Assembly (NCBI GenBank): GCA_024399135.1
Contig: JAKSHY010000010.1
Location: 35,492-99,491 of the forward strand
Source of the DNA: Lachnospiraceae bacterium
Lineage (GTDB): Bacteria; Bacillota; Clostridia; Lachnospirales; Lachnospiraceae
DNA length: 64,000 nt
Reading direction: 5' to 3'
Made by a program: the position numbers and the translations under genes. Shown here piece after piece: positions 8,784-16,529 of the stretch; position 1 is the first letter of the stretch, and each line of letters opens with the position of its first letter. The notes beneath the pieces are model-generated. The model was not told the DNA's origin and made no database searches. It saw only the letters and a program-made list of their open reading frames with translations.

Positions 8784-10013
8784 ATGAAAAATATGTATTT
8801 AATAGATGCAGACGAAAATAAAGAATATATGAAGTCTCTTACAGATGAACTTCTTAATTTTGGTCATAAGTTTCCATCTGCAGGTGGTGGTTCGTATTAC
8901 CTGGGAGATGATGGAACACCATGGGTGGAAAGACCAAGAGAAACATGGATAACATGTAGAATGGTTCATGTCTATAGTATTGGAACGATGCTTGGACATG
9001 AGGGCGCAAAAGACCTTGCTGCTGCTGGAATAAAGGGATTACTTGGCGAACTGAATGATAAGAAATCAGGTGGCTGGTATGCAGGTCTTACTAAGGATAA
9101 TGATGTACTTCCTAATAAGCAGTGCTATGCTCATGCTTTTGTTATTTTGGCTGGAACCTCAGGCGTTCTTGCGGGGATTCCTGGAGCCAAGGAGTTATTG
9201 GACGAAGCACTTAAGGTTTATGATGAAAAATTCTGGGATGATGTGGAAGGATTATCTGTAGACACATGGAATACAGACTTTGATGTGCTTGATGACTATA
9301 GAGGCCTTAATGCCAATATGCATACTGTGGAGGCATTTTTGGCTGCTGCGGATGTTCTTAATAATGAAGAGTACAGAAAGCGTGCAGGAAGAATTATCGA
9401 CAGAGTATTAGTCTGGGCAGAGAATAATAATTATAGAATTCCAGAGCATTTCACCAAAAACTGGATGCCAGACTTAGAGTGTAATAAGGAAAAGCCTGAT
9501 GATCCTTTTAAGCCATATGGTGCGACTCCGGGACATGGAATAGAATGGGCCAGACTTATAACGCAGTGGGCTACATCGACCTATGAAAATTCAGAGGCCG
9601 AGTTGGACAAATATATAGGTATTGCTCAAAAGTTATATAATCGTGCCATCGAGGATGCCTGGAATAGTGATGGAAATCCTGGTATTGCTTACACAACAGA
9701 CTGGGAAGGAAAACCTGTTGTTCATGACAGGATGCACTGGACACTTGCGGAGGCAATTAATACATCCAGTGTCCTATATAGAGTTACCGGTAATAAGAAA
9801 TATGCAGATGACTATGCAGAATTTCTCCAATATTTAGAGGAAAAGGTTCACGATAAGGTCAATGGTTCATGGTTCCATCAGCTCGACAGGAATAATGAGG
9901 TAATTGGAACGGTATGGCCTGGAAAATCAGATATATATCATGCGCTTCAGGCAACACTTATTCCTTATAGTGATGTCAATCTTTCAATTGCAGTTTCGAT
10001 AAGTAATCGGTAA
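8784..10013 (+). CDS. AGE-family aldose-ketose isomerase, probable D-mannose isomerase (YihS-like)
   Basis: A 409-residue (alpha/alpha)6-barrel protein of the N-acylglucosamine 2-epimerase superfamily. It follows the YihS / mannose isomerase pattern closely: WITCRMVHVYS near residue 57, GGWYAGL, RGLNANMHTVEAFL, GHGIEWARL with His251, TDWEGKPVV, and DIYHALQ with His386. The two histidines have the spacing of the catalytic pair of YihS. The family interconverts mannose, fructose and glucose. Between a beta-mannosidase (14 bases upstream) and a fructokinase, mannose to fructose is the most likely reaction (inference from context). A mannobiose 2-epimerase is the main alternative. The ATG follows TAGGGAG. 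Confidence 0.85.
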   Translation: MKNMYLIDADENKEYMKSLTDELLNFGHKFPSAGGGSYYLGDDGTPWVERPRETWITCRMVHVYSIGTMLGHEGAKDLAAAGIKGLLGELNDKKSGGWYAGLTKDNDVLPNKQCYAHAFVILAGTSGVLAGIPGAKELLDEALKVYDEKFWDDVEGLSVDTWNTDFDVLDDYRGLNANMHTVEAFLAAADVLNNEEYRKRAGRIIDRVLVWAENNNYRIPEHFTKNWMPDLECNKEKPDDPFKPYGATPGHGIEWARLITQWATSTYENSEAELDKYIGIAQKLYNRAIEDAWNSDGNPGIAYTTDWEGKPVVHDRMHWTLAEAINTSSVLYRVTGNKKYADDYAEFLQYLEEKVHDKVNGSWFHQLDRNNEVIGTVWPGKSDIYHALQATLIPYSDVNLSIAVSISNR

Positions 10014-10110
10014 TTGTAAAGTGGCGTATGGCAGTTAGTGTATATTTGTAATGTGATTCATGCGTTATATGTATAAGCGCAGTGTGTGATAAGTCTATGG
10101 GAGTAATGAA

Positions 10111-11082
10111 ATGAAAAAATATGATGTTGTAGCTTTAGGAGAGTTATTGATTGATTTTACATTAAATGGAAATAGCAATCAGGGTAACCCGATGTTCGAG
10201 GCGAATCCTGGTGGGGCACCTTGTAATGTTCTTTCGATGTTAAGCAAGCTTGGAAAGAAAACTGCTTTCATAGGAAAGGTTGGAAAGGATCAGTTCGGTG
10301 CTCAGCTTAGAAAAACAATAGATGAGTGTGGGATTGATAGCAAATATCTTCTTGAAGATGATGTTGTACATACAACGCTTGCGTTCGTTCATACCTTCCC
10401 GGATGGGGATAGAGAATTCTCGTTCTATAGAAACCCTGGCGCAGATATGATGCTTAGTGAGAATGAAATCATTGATGAAATGGTTGATAATACTAAGATT
10501 TTTCATTATGGAACACTATCTATGACACATGAAGGTGTAAGGAAAGCTACTATTCGGGCAATTGAAACTGCCAAGAAAAATGGTGCTATTATTTCACTTG
10601 ATCCTAATCTTAGAGAACCATTGTGGGATAGCCTTGATAATGCCAGGGAGCAGATTAAAAAGGCTATCTCCTACTGTGATATTTTGAAAATATCAGATAA
10701 TGAAATCCAGTTTCTTACAGGTGAAGAAGATTATGATAAAGGAATATCAAAGCTAAGAAGTGAGTATGATATTCCACTTGTCTGCCTTACCATGGGAAAG
10801 GACGGAAGCCGTGCATATTATAAAGATATGCGCGTAGAAGTTACCGGATTTAAACAGGAAAATGTTGTGGATACAACAGGCGCAGGTGATACGTTCTGCG
10901 GATGCGTATTAAATTATGTTAGCGAAAATGGATTAGATAGCCTTAATGAGGATAATCTAAAGGAAATGCTTACTTTCGCTAATGCGGCAGCATCTTTGGT
11001 AACTACTAAAAAAGGTGCAATAAAATCAATGCCGGAAAAAGAAGAGGTAGAAGCATTATTTAAACATATCAAGAATTCCTGA
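10111..11082 (+). CDS. Fructokinase, PfkB family
   Basis: A 323-residue ribokinase-family sugar kinase. It starts with YDVVALGELLIDF, has the GGAPCNVLSMLSKLGKK substrate/lid signature near residue 34, and the second PfkB signature DTTGAGDTFCG with catalytic Asp260. It would phosphorylate fructose to fructose 6-phosphate, which completes mannoside to glycolysis with the two upstream genes. A 97-base gap separates it from the isomerase, enough for its own promoter, though none is clear. Its last 27 bases overlap convergently with the small gene on the other strand. Confidence 0.9.
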   Translation: MKKYDVVALGELLIDFTLNGNSNQGNPMFEANPGGAPCNVLSMLSKLGKKTAFIGKVGKDQFGAQLRKTIDECGIDSKYLLEDDVVHTTLAFVHTFPDGDREFSFYRNPGADMMLSENEIIDEMVDNTKIFHYGTLSMTHEGVRKATIRAIETAKKNGAIISLDPNLREPLWDSLDNAREQIKKAISYCDILKISDNEIQFLTGEEDYDKGISKLRSEYDIPLVCLTMGKDGSRAYYKDMRVEVTGFKQENVVDTTGAGDTFCGCVLNYVSENGLDSLNEDNLKEMLTFANAAASLVTTKKGAIKSMPEKEEVEALFKHIKNS

Positions 11083-11271
11083 AAGCTTTCCAGCTCCGAC
11101 TTTTGCCTTTACTGCAGTTAAAACCTGGTCTGCCATTCCATCTGGAATATCAAATCCGGTTAAAGACTCGATAGTCTTCTCTGGATCCTTTTGAAGCTTA
11201 TCCATAAACTCAGGATCTGATTTTGCCTTGTTTACGATTTCATCAACTGTTTTTTTAATATCGAATGCCAT
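11056..11271 (-). CDS. Small Nif11/NHLP-leader-like protein
   Basis: A 71-residue acidic-basic helical protein starting MAFDIKKTVDEIV. The block KSDPEFMDKLQKDPEKTIES followed by FDIPDG recalls the Nif11 / nitrile-hydratase-like leader family of RiPP precursors, in which such a helical leader precedes a GG or similar cleavage site. Here the C-terminus is KVGAGKLSGILDMFK, with no Cys, Ser/Thr-rich core or double glycine, so it may be a free-standing relative rather than a precursor. The start at 11271 has AAAGGAAG upstream; an earlier in-frame start at 11307 does not. It converges on and overlaps the fructokinase. Role unknown. Confidence 0.7.
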   Translation of the reverse strand: MAFDIKKTVDEIVNKAKSDPEFMDKLQKDPEKTIESLTGFDIPDGMADQVLTAVKAKVGAGKLSGILDMFK

Positions 11272-11378
11272 AATATACTTCCTTTCAAACTGTTTTATAT
11301 TAAACAAAATTATTCTATAATATTATCGGATGAGATTGTTGGAAGATTAACATTTTAAGAAGTACGTTTTGATTAAGC

Positions 11379-12599
11379 ATGATAGATGAGTCAAAAGCAA
11401 CAGAACTTGCATCTAAAGTTTTGGCATTAGCAAAGGATACAATTACAGTTCGTTTCAGATTTTTTGATAGTGCACTGTCTAAGGTTACTATCAATTATGA
11501 TCCCCTTAAATTATTGAACAATTATGCGAATGAGCCTAACTTTGCGGTTAGGTTGTATTTGCATGTGATTCTGCATAGTATATTTTTGCACCGGTTCAGA
11601 TTTGATATTGAAAATGAGGATTTTTGGAATTTGGCAACAGATATAGCCGTTGAGTCCGTGATTCTCGATATGGATATTCCGGGTTTTTCGCTTACGAAGG
11701 ATGATGAAGCAAGAATGGTTCTATCCAAAATCAGGAAGTGGAATCCTCTCATAACTGCAGATATAATGTACAGAGAATTCGCGGTGGCTGGCATTTCGAA
11801 TGATGCGTATGCATCATATCAAAGGCTTTTTCATATGGATGATCATCCACGTATGGTTTCAATGGAAAACGAGCCTGAAGTTATACTCTCGAAAGAGGAC
11901 TGGGAGAGAATCAGTGAACAGGTTAAGGCAGAACTTGATTCCTTTGATGAAAACGGAATGGGAAAAGAATCCCTTAGACTCAATCTTAAAGAATCAACCA
12001 GAAAGCGCTTTGACTATGATGCAATTCTTCAAAAATTTGCTGTCCGAGGAGAGGAAATTAAGATTAATCCGGATGAATTTGATTATATTTATTACACATA
12101 TGGATTGAATCTCTATGAAAATATTCCACTTATTGAGCCACTTGAATATTCAGAGGAAAAGCGTATCAAGGATTTCGTTATTGCCATAGATACCAGTGCT
12201 TCATGTGGCAAAGATATAGTTCGACAATTTCTTCATAAGACCTATGATATCTTAAACACCTCGAATGCTTTTTTTGAGAAGGTTAATATACATATTATTC
12301 AGTGCGATTCAAAGATACAGTCTGATATTAAAATAGCTAACCCAAGGGAACTTGATGAAATTGCTGATGATTTTACAATTTCGGGCTTTGGTGCAACAGA
12401 CTTTAGACCAGTATTCGATTATGTTGATGAACTGATTGAAAATAAAGAGTTCGATAATTTAAAGGGACTTATATATTTGACAGACGGAAGAGGAATATAT
12501 CCTTCCAGGGCACCAAAATATGATAGTATGTTCGTATATAATAATCATGATGAGATGAGGCCGCCGGCACCATACTGGGCAATTACGGTGGAGATATAG
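11379..12599 (+). CDS. VWA-like domain protein, partner of a MoxR-type ATPase
   Basis: A 406-residue protein. The N-terminal ~220 residues resemble the DUF2201 putative metallopeptidase-like region (LHVILHSIFLHRF near 65, but without a canonical HExxH). The C-terminal part is a VWA-like domain with the metal-ion adhesion motif D271-T-S-A-S275, a conserved GFGATDF and a LTDGRG strand. VWA/MoxR pairs generally act as chaperone-like remodelling systems. The gene is followed by the ATPase and an LRR protein. Its TAG stop is completed by the first G of a palindromic repeat, so the original 3' end may have been altered. It starts in a divergent region with a TATAAT at 11316. Confidence 0.8.
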   Translation: MIDESKATELASKVLALAKDTITVRFRFFDSALSKVTINYDPLKLLNNYANEPNFAVRLYLHVILHSIFLHRFRFDIENEDFWNLATDIAVESVILDMDIPGFSLTKDDEARMVLSKIRKWNPLITADIMYREFAVAGISNDAYASYQRLFHMDDHPRMVSMENEPEVILSKEDWERISEQVKAELDSFDENGMGKESLRLNLKESTRKRFDYDAILQKFAVRGEEIKINPDEFDYIYYTYGLNLYENIPLIEPLEYSEEKRIKDFVIAIDTSASCGKDIVRQFLHKTYDILNTSNAFFEKVNIHIIQCDSKIQSDIKIANPRELDEIADDFTISGFGATDFRPVFDYVDELIENKEFDNLKGLIYLTDGRGIYPSRAPKYDSMFVYNNHDEMRPPAPYWAITVEI

Positions 12600-12694
12600 G
12601 GACGGTTCTTTTGTCACAAGGAGTGTCCCTTTGGTATACTATGGAGACAGGGAAGGTGACAGAGGGACACTCCTTGTGACAAAAGAACCGTCCC
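12599..12694. repeat. Palindromic REP/MITE-like element, copy 1
   Basis: A 96-bp element with perfect 32-bp inverted arms beginning GGGACGGTTCTTTTGTCACA and a 32-base centre. The last base of the VWA gene stop codon is the first base of the element. A second copy lies at 15197-15280. Similar GGGACGGTTCTTTTGTC repeats are scattered in many Firmicutes genomes, possibly moved by IS200-like REP-associated transposases (inference; none is in the window). Confidence 0.9.
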
Positions 12695-12708
12695 CAAAGG
12701 AGAAAAAT

Positions 12709-14229
12709 ATGAATATTCAAAATGCTAAGGAATACATTAAAGATACAGTAACTATATATTTGAAAAAGGATGAATTCGGTGACTATAGAATTCCCGTCGT
12801 GAGCCAGCGCCCGGTATTTTTGTTAGGAGCACCTGGAATTGGAAAGACAGCTATCATGGAGCAGATTGCAGCGGAGCTTGGAATTGCGCTCGTATCATAT
12901 TCCATGACTCATCATACAAGACAGTCAGCACTGGGGCTTCCTGTTATTAAAGAAAAAGAATATGACGGTGATAGATATAGCGTCTCTGAATATACAATGA
13001 GTGAAATAATCTCATCAATATATGAAACGATGGAAGAAAGCGGTGTGAAAGAGGGAATTCTCTTTTTGGACGAAATTAACTGTGTGTCAGAGACTTTGGC
13101 ACCATCAATGCTACAGTTTCTTCAATACAAGGTTTTTGGAAAGCATAAGGTTCCAGAGGGCTGGGTAATAGTGACGGCAGGAAATCCACCTGAATTTAAT
13201 AAATCAGTCAGGGAGTTTGATGTTGTTACAATGGACAGACTGAAGGTCTTAGAGGTTGAAGCAGATTATACGACCTGGAATAAGTACGCGAAAGAAAAAG
13301 GAATACACGGATCTGTTCTTGGATTTTTAGATATACACAAGGATTATTTTTATCATATTGAGACAACGGTTGAAGGAAGAAGCTACGTCACGGCCAGAGG
13401 CTGGGAGGACCTTTCGGATATTATATCTTTGTACGAGGAGGAAGGCCTTAAGGTTACAGGAGCTTTGATAGGACAATATCTTCGAAATGAAAGAATTGTT
13501 AAAGAATTTTCAGCATATTATGATCTGTATGTCAAATATATGGGTATATACAGATTAGAGGGAATTTTAAGGGGAGAGCCGTATGCTCAGCATATAGAGA
13601 AGCTTAAAACGACAGGTATAGACGAAAAATTAACAGTAATGGGAATTTTGATAGATAAAACGAAGGGACTGATTCGCCATGTGATGGGTGAGGCTGATGT
13701 TTTAAAGGAAATAATGCCGAGTCTTAAGAATGCCCAAAATCAGGAGACAATCAAATCCCTAATTGATGCTCAGGAATCGATTATGGCAAGTAAAAAACGT
13801 GCTGGTTCGCTGACTAAGGATGAGAAAAATAAGCGAAGGAAGATGAAGGCAGTTTACGAAGAAATTCTTAACTCTTTCGAAAATGCAGAATTCACTGGTG
13901 ACAGCAGTATTAAGGGTAACACCGAAACGAGTGATAATGTAAGCCTTAAAAATGTAGTTAGCAGTATATATAATAGCCATGTTAGTACACTTAAAGAAGA
14001 GGTTTCAGAAGTTAAATCTGCAATAAGTCATCTATATGGATTCACAGCCGAAGCATTCGGGGATGAGAGTAATGAAATGCTTGTTCTGACAACTGAGTTA
14101 ACTATGTCTGATCAGGCAGCAGCTTTCATGGTTACGTTCGGCTCTCCTGAGTATGACAAATACAGCGAACTTTTGAAGGTTACTAATCGTAATGCAGAGC
14201 TTCAGAGTGAGATAATAAGTATGCTATGA
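12709..14229 (+). CDS. MoxR-type AAA+ ATPase
   Basis: A 506-residue AAA+ protein. Walker A is GAPGIGKT at residues 40-47, Walker B FLDE with Asp121-Glu122, followed by APSMLQFLQ and VTAGNPPEFN (sensor 1). The C-terminal ~200 residues are helical, with no recognised domain. MoxR-type ATPases work with VWA proteins in metal-centre insertion or protein-complex remodelling; the upstream VWA protein is the expected partner. The start is the ATG at 12709, seven bases after AAAGGAG. A longer open frame upstream runs through the palindromic repeat and is not homologous. It overlaps the LRR gene by ATGA. Confidence 0.88.
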   Translation: MNIQNAKEYIKDTVTIYLKKDEFGDYRIPVVSQRPVFLLGAPGIGKTAIMEQIAAELGIALVSYSMTHHTRQSALGLPVIKEKEYDGDRYSVSEYTMSEIISSIYETMEESGVKEGILFLDEINCVSETLAPSMLQFLQYKVFGKHKVPEGWVIVTAGNPPEFNKSVREFDVVTMDRLKVLEVEADYTTWNKYAKEKGIHGSVLGFLDIHKDYFYHIETTVEGRSYVTARGWEDLSDIISLYEEEGLKVTGALIGQYLRNERIVKEFSAYYDLYVKYMGIYRLEGILRGEPYAQHIEKLKTTGIDEKLTVMGILIDKTKGLIRHVMGEADVLKEIMPSLKNAQNQETIKSLIDAQESIMASKKRAGSLTKDEKNKRRKMKAVYEEILNSFENAEFTGDSSIKGNTETSDNVSLKNVVSSIYNSHVSTLKEEVSEVKSAISHLYGFTAEAFGDESNEMLVLTTELTMSDQAAAFMVTFGSPEYDKYSELLKVTNRNAELQSEIISML

Positions 14230-15197
14230 GAAATTTGATTGAATATGCCGTAAACAATAATGAAGCCAGTGTAACAGGCTTTAAGGGAAGTGCTATAGAA
14301 ATAGCAATACCAAAGTCTTATTTAAGGGATGCTGATAATACTTCATATACAGTGACCAGAGTTGAGAAGAAGGCTTTTCTCGGAGTAAAGGGCCTTAAAA
14401 GTATCACACTCCCAGAAAGTATAGCCGAGGTTGGAGACTGGGCTTTTTCAAAATGCTCGAATTTAAAGGAAATTAGGTTTTATTCACAGCCTGTATTCGG
14501 AAGAACTGTGTTCGAGGGGTGTGAACGCCTGGAGAAAATCTATGTTGCGGCGAAAGCAATCGATAATCTATCATCCGACGTTAATACAGAAGGTATGGAT
14601 ATTTCGAAATTAAATGAGGATATAGCATGTCTTCTTGCTTCAGTTGTTAATAAGTTCGAAGCGGGTTATCTTTTGAGGGATGATGATATTGGCACCAGGG
14701 AATGGTTTAAGAGGTGGGATCTTGCTCTTAATTCGTATCTTACGGCGGACGATATTGATGGATATGATGACAGGGCTCTTTGTGGAGAGGAAGATATTTC
14801 CTATGATGGTATAGCCTCTGTGGATGGTGAACTTTTGGGGGATTCTGGAATTTATCTTAATGAGGTTGGTAAGAACAAGTGCTTTTTATGTGTTCTAAGA
14901 ATGATTCATGACTCATTTTTAGAAGAAGATATGAGATTAAAACTGGAAAAATATATTATTTCAAGAAGCTTTGATTCGGATCGCGCATTCGCTTGGAAAA
15001 TGCTTAAAGAGGACGCGGGAGAGAATCTTGATTTCTTTGAAAAATATATTGAAATAGTGAGCCCATCTAAAGATTCAATAGAAAAAATGATTAAGGATAT
15101 TAGTGCTGACAAGGCTAATATACGATCATATCTAATTAAATGTTCTAAGAATATAAAAGAAGGGGAAGATGATTTCTTCTCCCAGCTTCTGCTGTAG
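14226..15197 (+). CDS. BspA-type leucine-rich repeat protein of the VWA/ATPase operon
   Basis: A 323-residue protein. Residues ~40-115 contain BspA/LRR_5-like repeats (VEKKAFLGVKGLKSITLPES, DWAFSKCSNLKEIRF, VFEGCERLEKIYV). The remaining ~200 residues are acidic and helical, without a known domain. There is no signal peptide, so it is presumably a cytosolic recognition subunit or substrate-linked partner of the VWA/ATPase pair (inference from four-base translational coupling). Like the VWA gene, its TAG stop is completed by the first G of a palindromic repeat copy. Confidence 0.75.
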   Translation: MRNLIEYAVNNNEASVTGFKGSAIEIAIPKSYLRDADNTSYTVTRVEKKAFLGVKGLKSITLPESIAEVGDWAFSKCSNLKEIRFYSQPVFGRTVFEGCERLEKIYVAAKAIDNLSSDVNTEGMDISKLNEDIACLLASVVNKFEAGYLLRDDDIGTREWFKRWDLALNSYLTADDIDGYDDRALCGEEDISYDGIASVDGELLGDSGIYLNEVGKNKCFLCVLRMIHDSFLEEDMRLKLEKYIISRSFDSDRAFAWKMLKEDAGENLDFFEKYIEIVSPSKDSIEKMIKDISADKANIRSYLIKCSKNIKEGEDDFFSQLLL

Positions 15198-15280
15198 GGA
15201 CGGTTCTTTTGTCACAAGGACTGTCACTCTGTATCAAGAACGTGCCATAGGGACAGTGCTTGTGACAAAAGAACCGTCCC
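15197..15280. repeat. Palindromic REP/MITE-like element, copy 2
   Basis: An 84-bp second copy of the element at 12599. Outer arms GGGACGGTTCTTTTGTCACA are conserved; inner arms differ by a few bases. It forms the stop codon of the LRR gene at its left end and encodes the last ~15 residues and stop of the convergent phosphoesterase at its right end, so it lies between two genes without any free spacer. Confidence 0.9.
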
Positions 15281-16529
15281 TGATGCGGATTTGGGTAATC
15301 TCGGCAATGGTTCCAATTCGCATATTAGGTCCGAATAATCCAACTCCAGAGGTTACGATGCTGTACATATTTCCTACCTTCAAAACTCCACGGGAATTTC
15401 TCCAGGTTATATACCTTGAGGTCAGGTTCATAGGAAAGAACTGTCCGTCATGGGTATGGCCTCCAAGATCAAGATCAAATCCTGCCAAAGCTAACTCATC
15501 AAGTTCTCTTGGCTGGTGATCGATGACGATTAACAGCTTTTGGGGGTCAATAGTTTTAGCTATTTCTTCTGGAGAGAGTCTTGAATTTTCGGCGTTTCCA
15601 GGCCTTGAATAGTCGGGTCTTCCGTACAAATATATACTATCCGCAATCAGAATGCCTTCTTCTTGCAGCATGGTGATATTAGCGTCTTCTATTAACTGGG
15701 CCATCTTATCAGAATGTGTTTTAAGCATTCCTTCTTTCGTAAAAGTGAATCCGCCTATGATTTTTTCTTCAATATCATGATTTCCCCAGACTCCGTAGCA
15801 ACCATATTTTGATTTAATATTAGATAATAGTCTTTTTAATTCATCAGGATTTTCTAATGCTTCATACTCATTATCAAAGATATCTCCAGCAAGAATGACC
15901 AGATCAGGGTTAAGTGAATTGACTTTCTCTACCATTTGACTTATCTGGTCAACACCTATATTATAGCCCATATGAAGGTCTGAAATAAGTACAATATTGA
16001 GAGAATCTAGAGATTCTATATCTTTGTCCACGGAAACGTCATAGGATGTGATTTCAATATTCGAAGCCTTGTATGAGCCATACAAAACAATGAAAATAAT
16101 GAAAATAATATTAAGAAGTCCCAACATGCAACGACGTTTATTGTATATCTTAGCTTTTAATTCTTCTTTAGTAAGTCCCTGTTTTTTCCATTTCATTCGC
16201 TCGAAAAGTCTTCCGGACAGAATGAATGCGAATGCAATACTTTCATATATGAAAACACCAAGGTGATAATTGGCTATTAGCTTTAAAATTCTTCTTGTTC
16301 TGTAAAGGACAGGATTACTTTCAATAGTTATTCCAGATGGAATAAGAAAAGCAATGTAGATCGAAAGAGTTACGACAATTAAAATAGTACCTAAAAGTAT
16401 TTTAGTTACTTTAAAAAGCCTCTGGCCTCTTCCGATAATGGAATGGAGTGAGTTGATCCATTTAAATATTTCGTGTATGAAGAACAGATTCACCAACAGG
16501 TATAGTGGTGACAGTATCAGAAACAGCAT
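15234..16529 (-). CDS. Membrane metallophosphoesterase (YkuE/YaeI-like)
   Basis: A 431-residue protein with about four N-terminal membrane helices (residues ~1-20, 44-65, 88-106, 135-152) and a cytosol- or surface-facing calcineurin-type domain. Metal ligands are seen in SDLHMG (Asp184, His186), GDIFDN (Asp216), GNHD (Asn250-Asp252), His338 and GGHTHDG (His358, His360). Substrates of this family vary (phospholipid- or nucleotide-type). The last ~15 residues (RDGSFVTSTVPMARS) are encoded by the palindromic repeat, so the native C-terminus was probably replaced. Its start overlaps the upstream gene by 68 bases; GAAAGGGA lies upstream. Confidence 0.85.
   Translation of the reverse strand: MLFLILSPLYLLVNLFFIHEIFKWINSLHSIIGRGQRLFKVTKILLGTILIVVTLSIYIAFLIPSGITIESNPVLYRTRRILKLIANYHLGVFIYESIAFAFILSGRLFERMKWKKQGLTKEELKAKIYNKRRCMLGLLNIIFIIFIVLYGSYKASNIEITSYDVSVDKDIESLDSLNIVLISDLHMGYNIGVDQISQMVEKVNSLNPDLVILAGDIFDNEYEALENPDELKRLLSNIKSKYGCYGVWGNHDIEEKIIGGFTFTKEGMLKTHSDKMAQLIEDANITMLQEEGILIADSIYLYGRPDYSRPGNAENSRLSPEEIAKTIDPQKLLIVIDHQPRELDELALAGFDLDLGGHTHDGQFFPMNLTSRYITWRNSRGVLKVGNMYSIVTSGVGLFGPNMRIGTIAEITQIRIRDGSFVTSTVPMARS

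Noticed and set aside
12631..12708. N-terminal extension of the MoxR-type ATPase
   Set aside because: It is translated from the palindromic repeat; the ATG at 12709 has a strong site.
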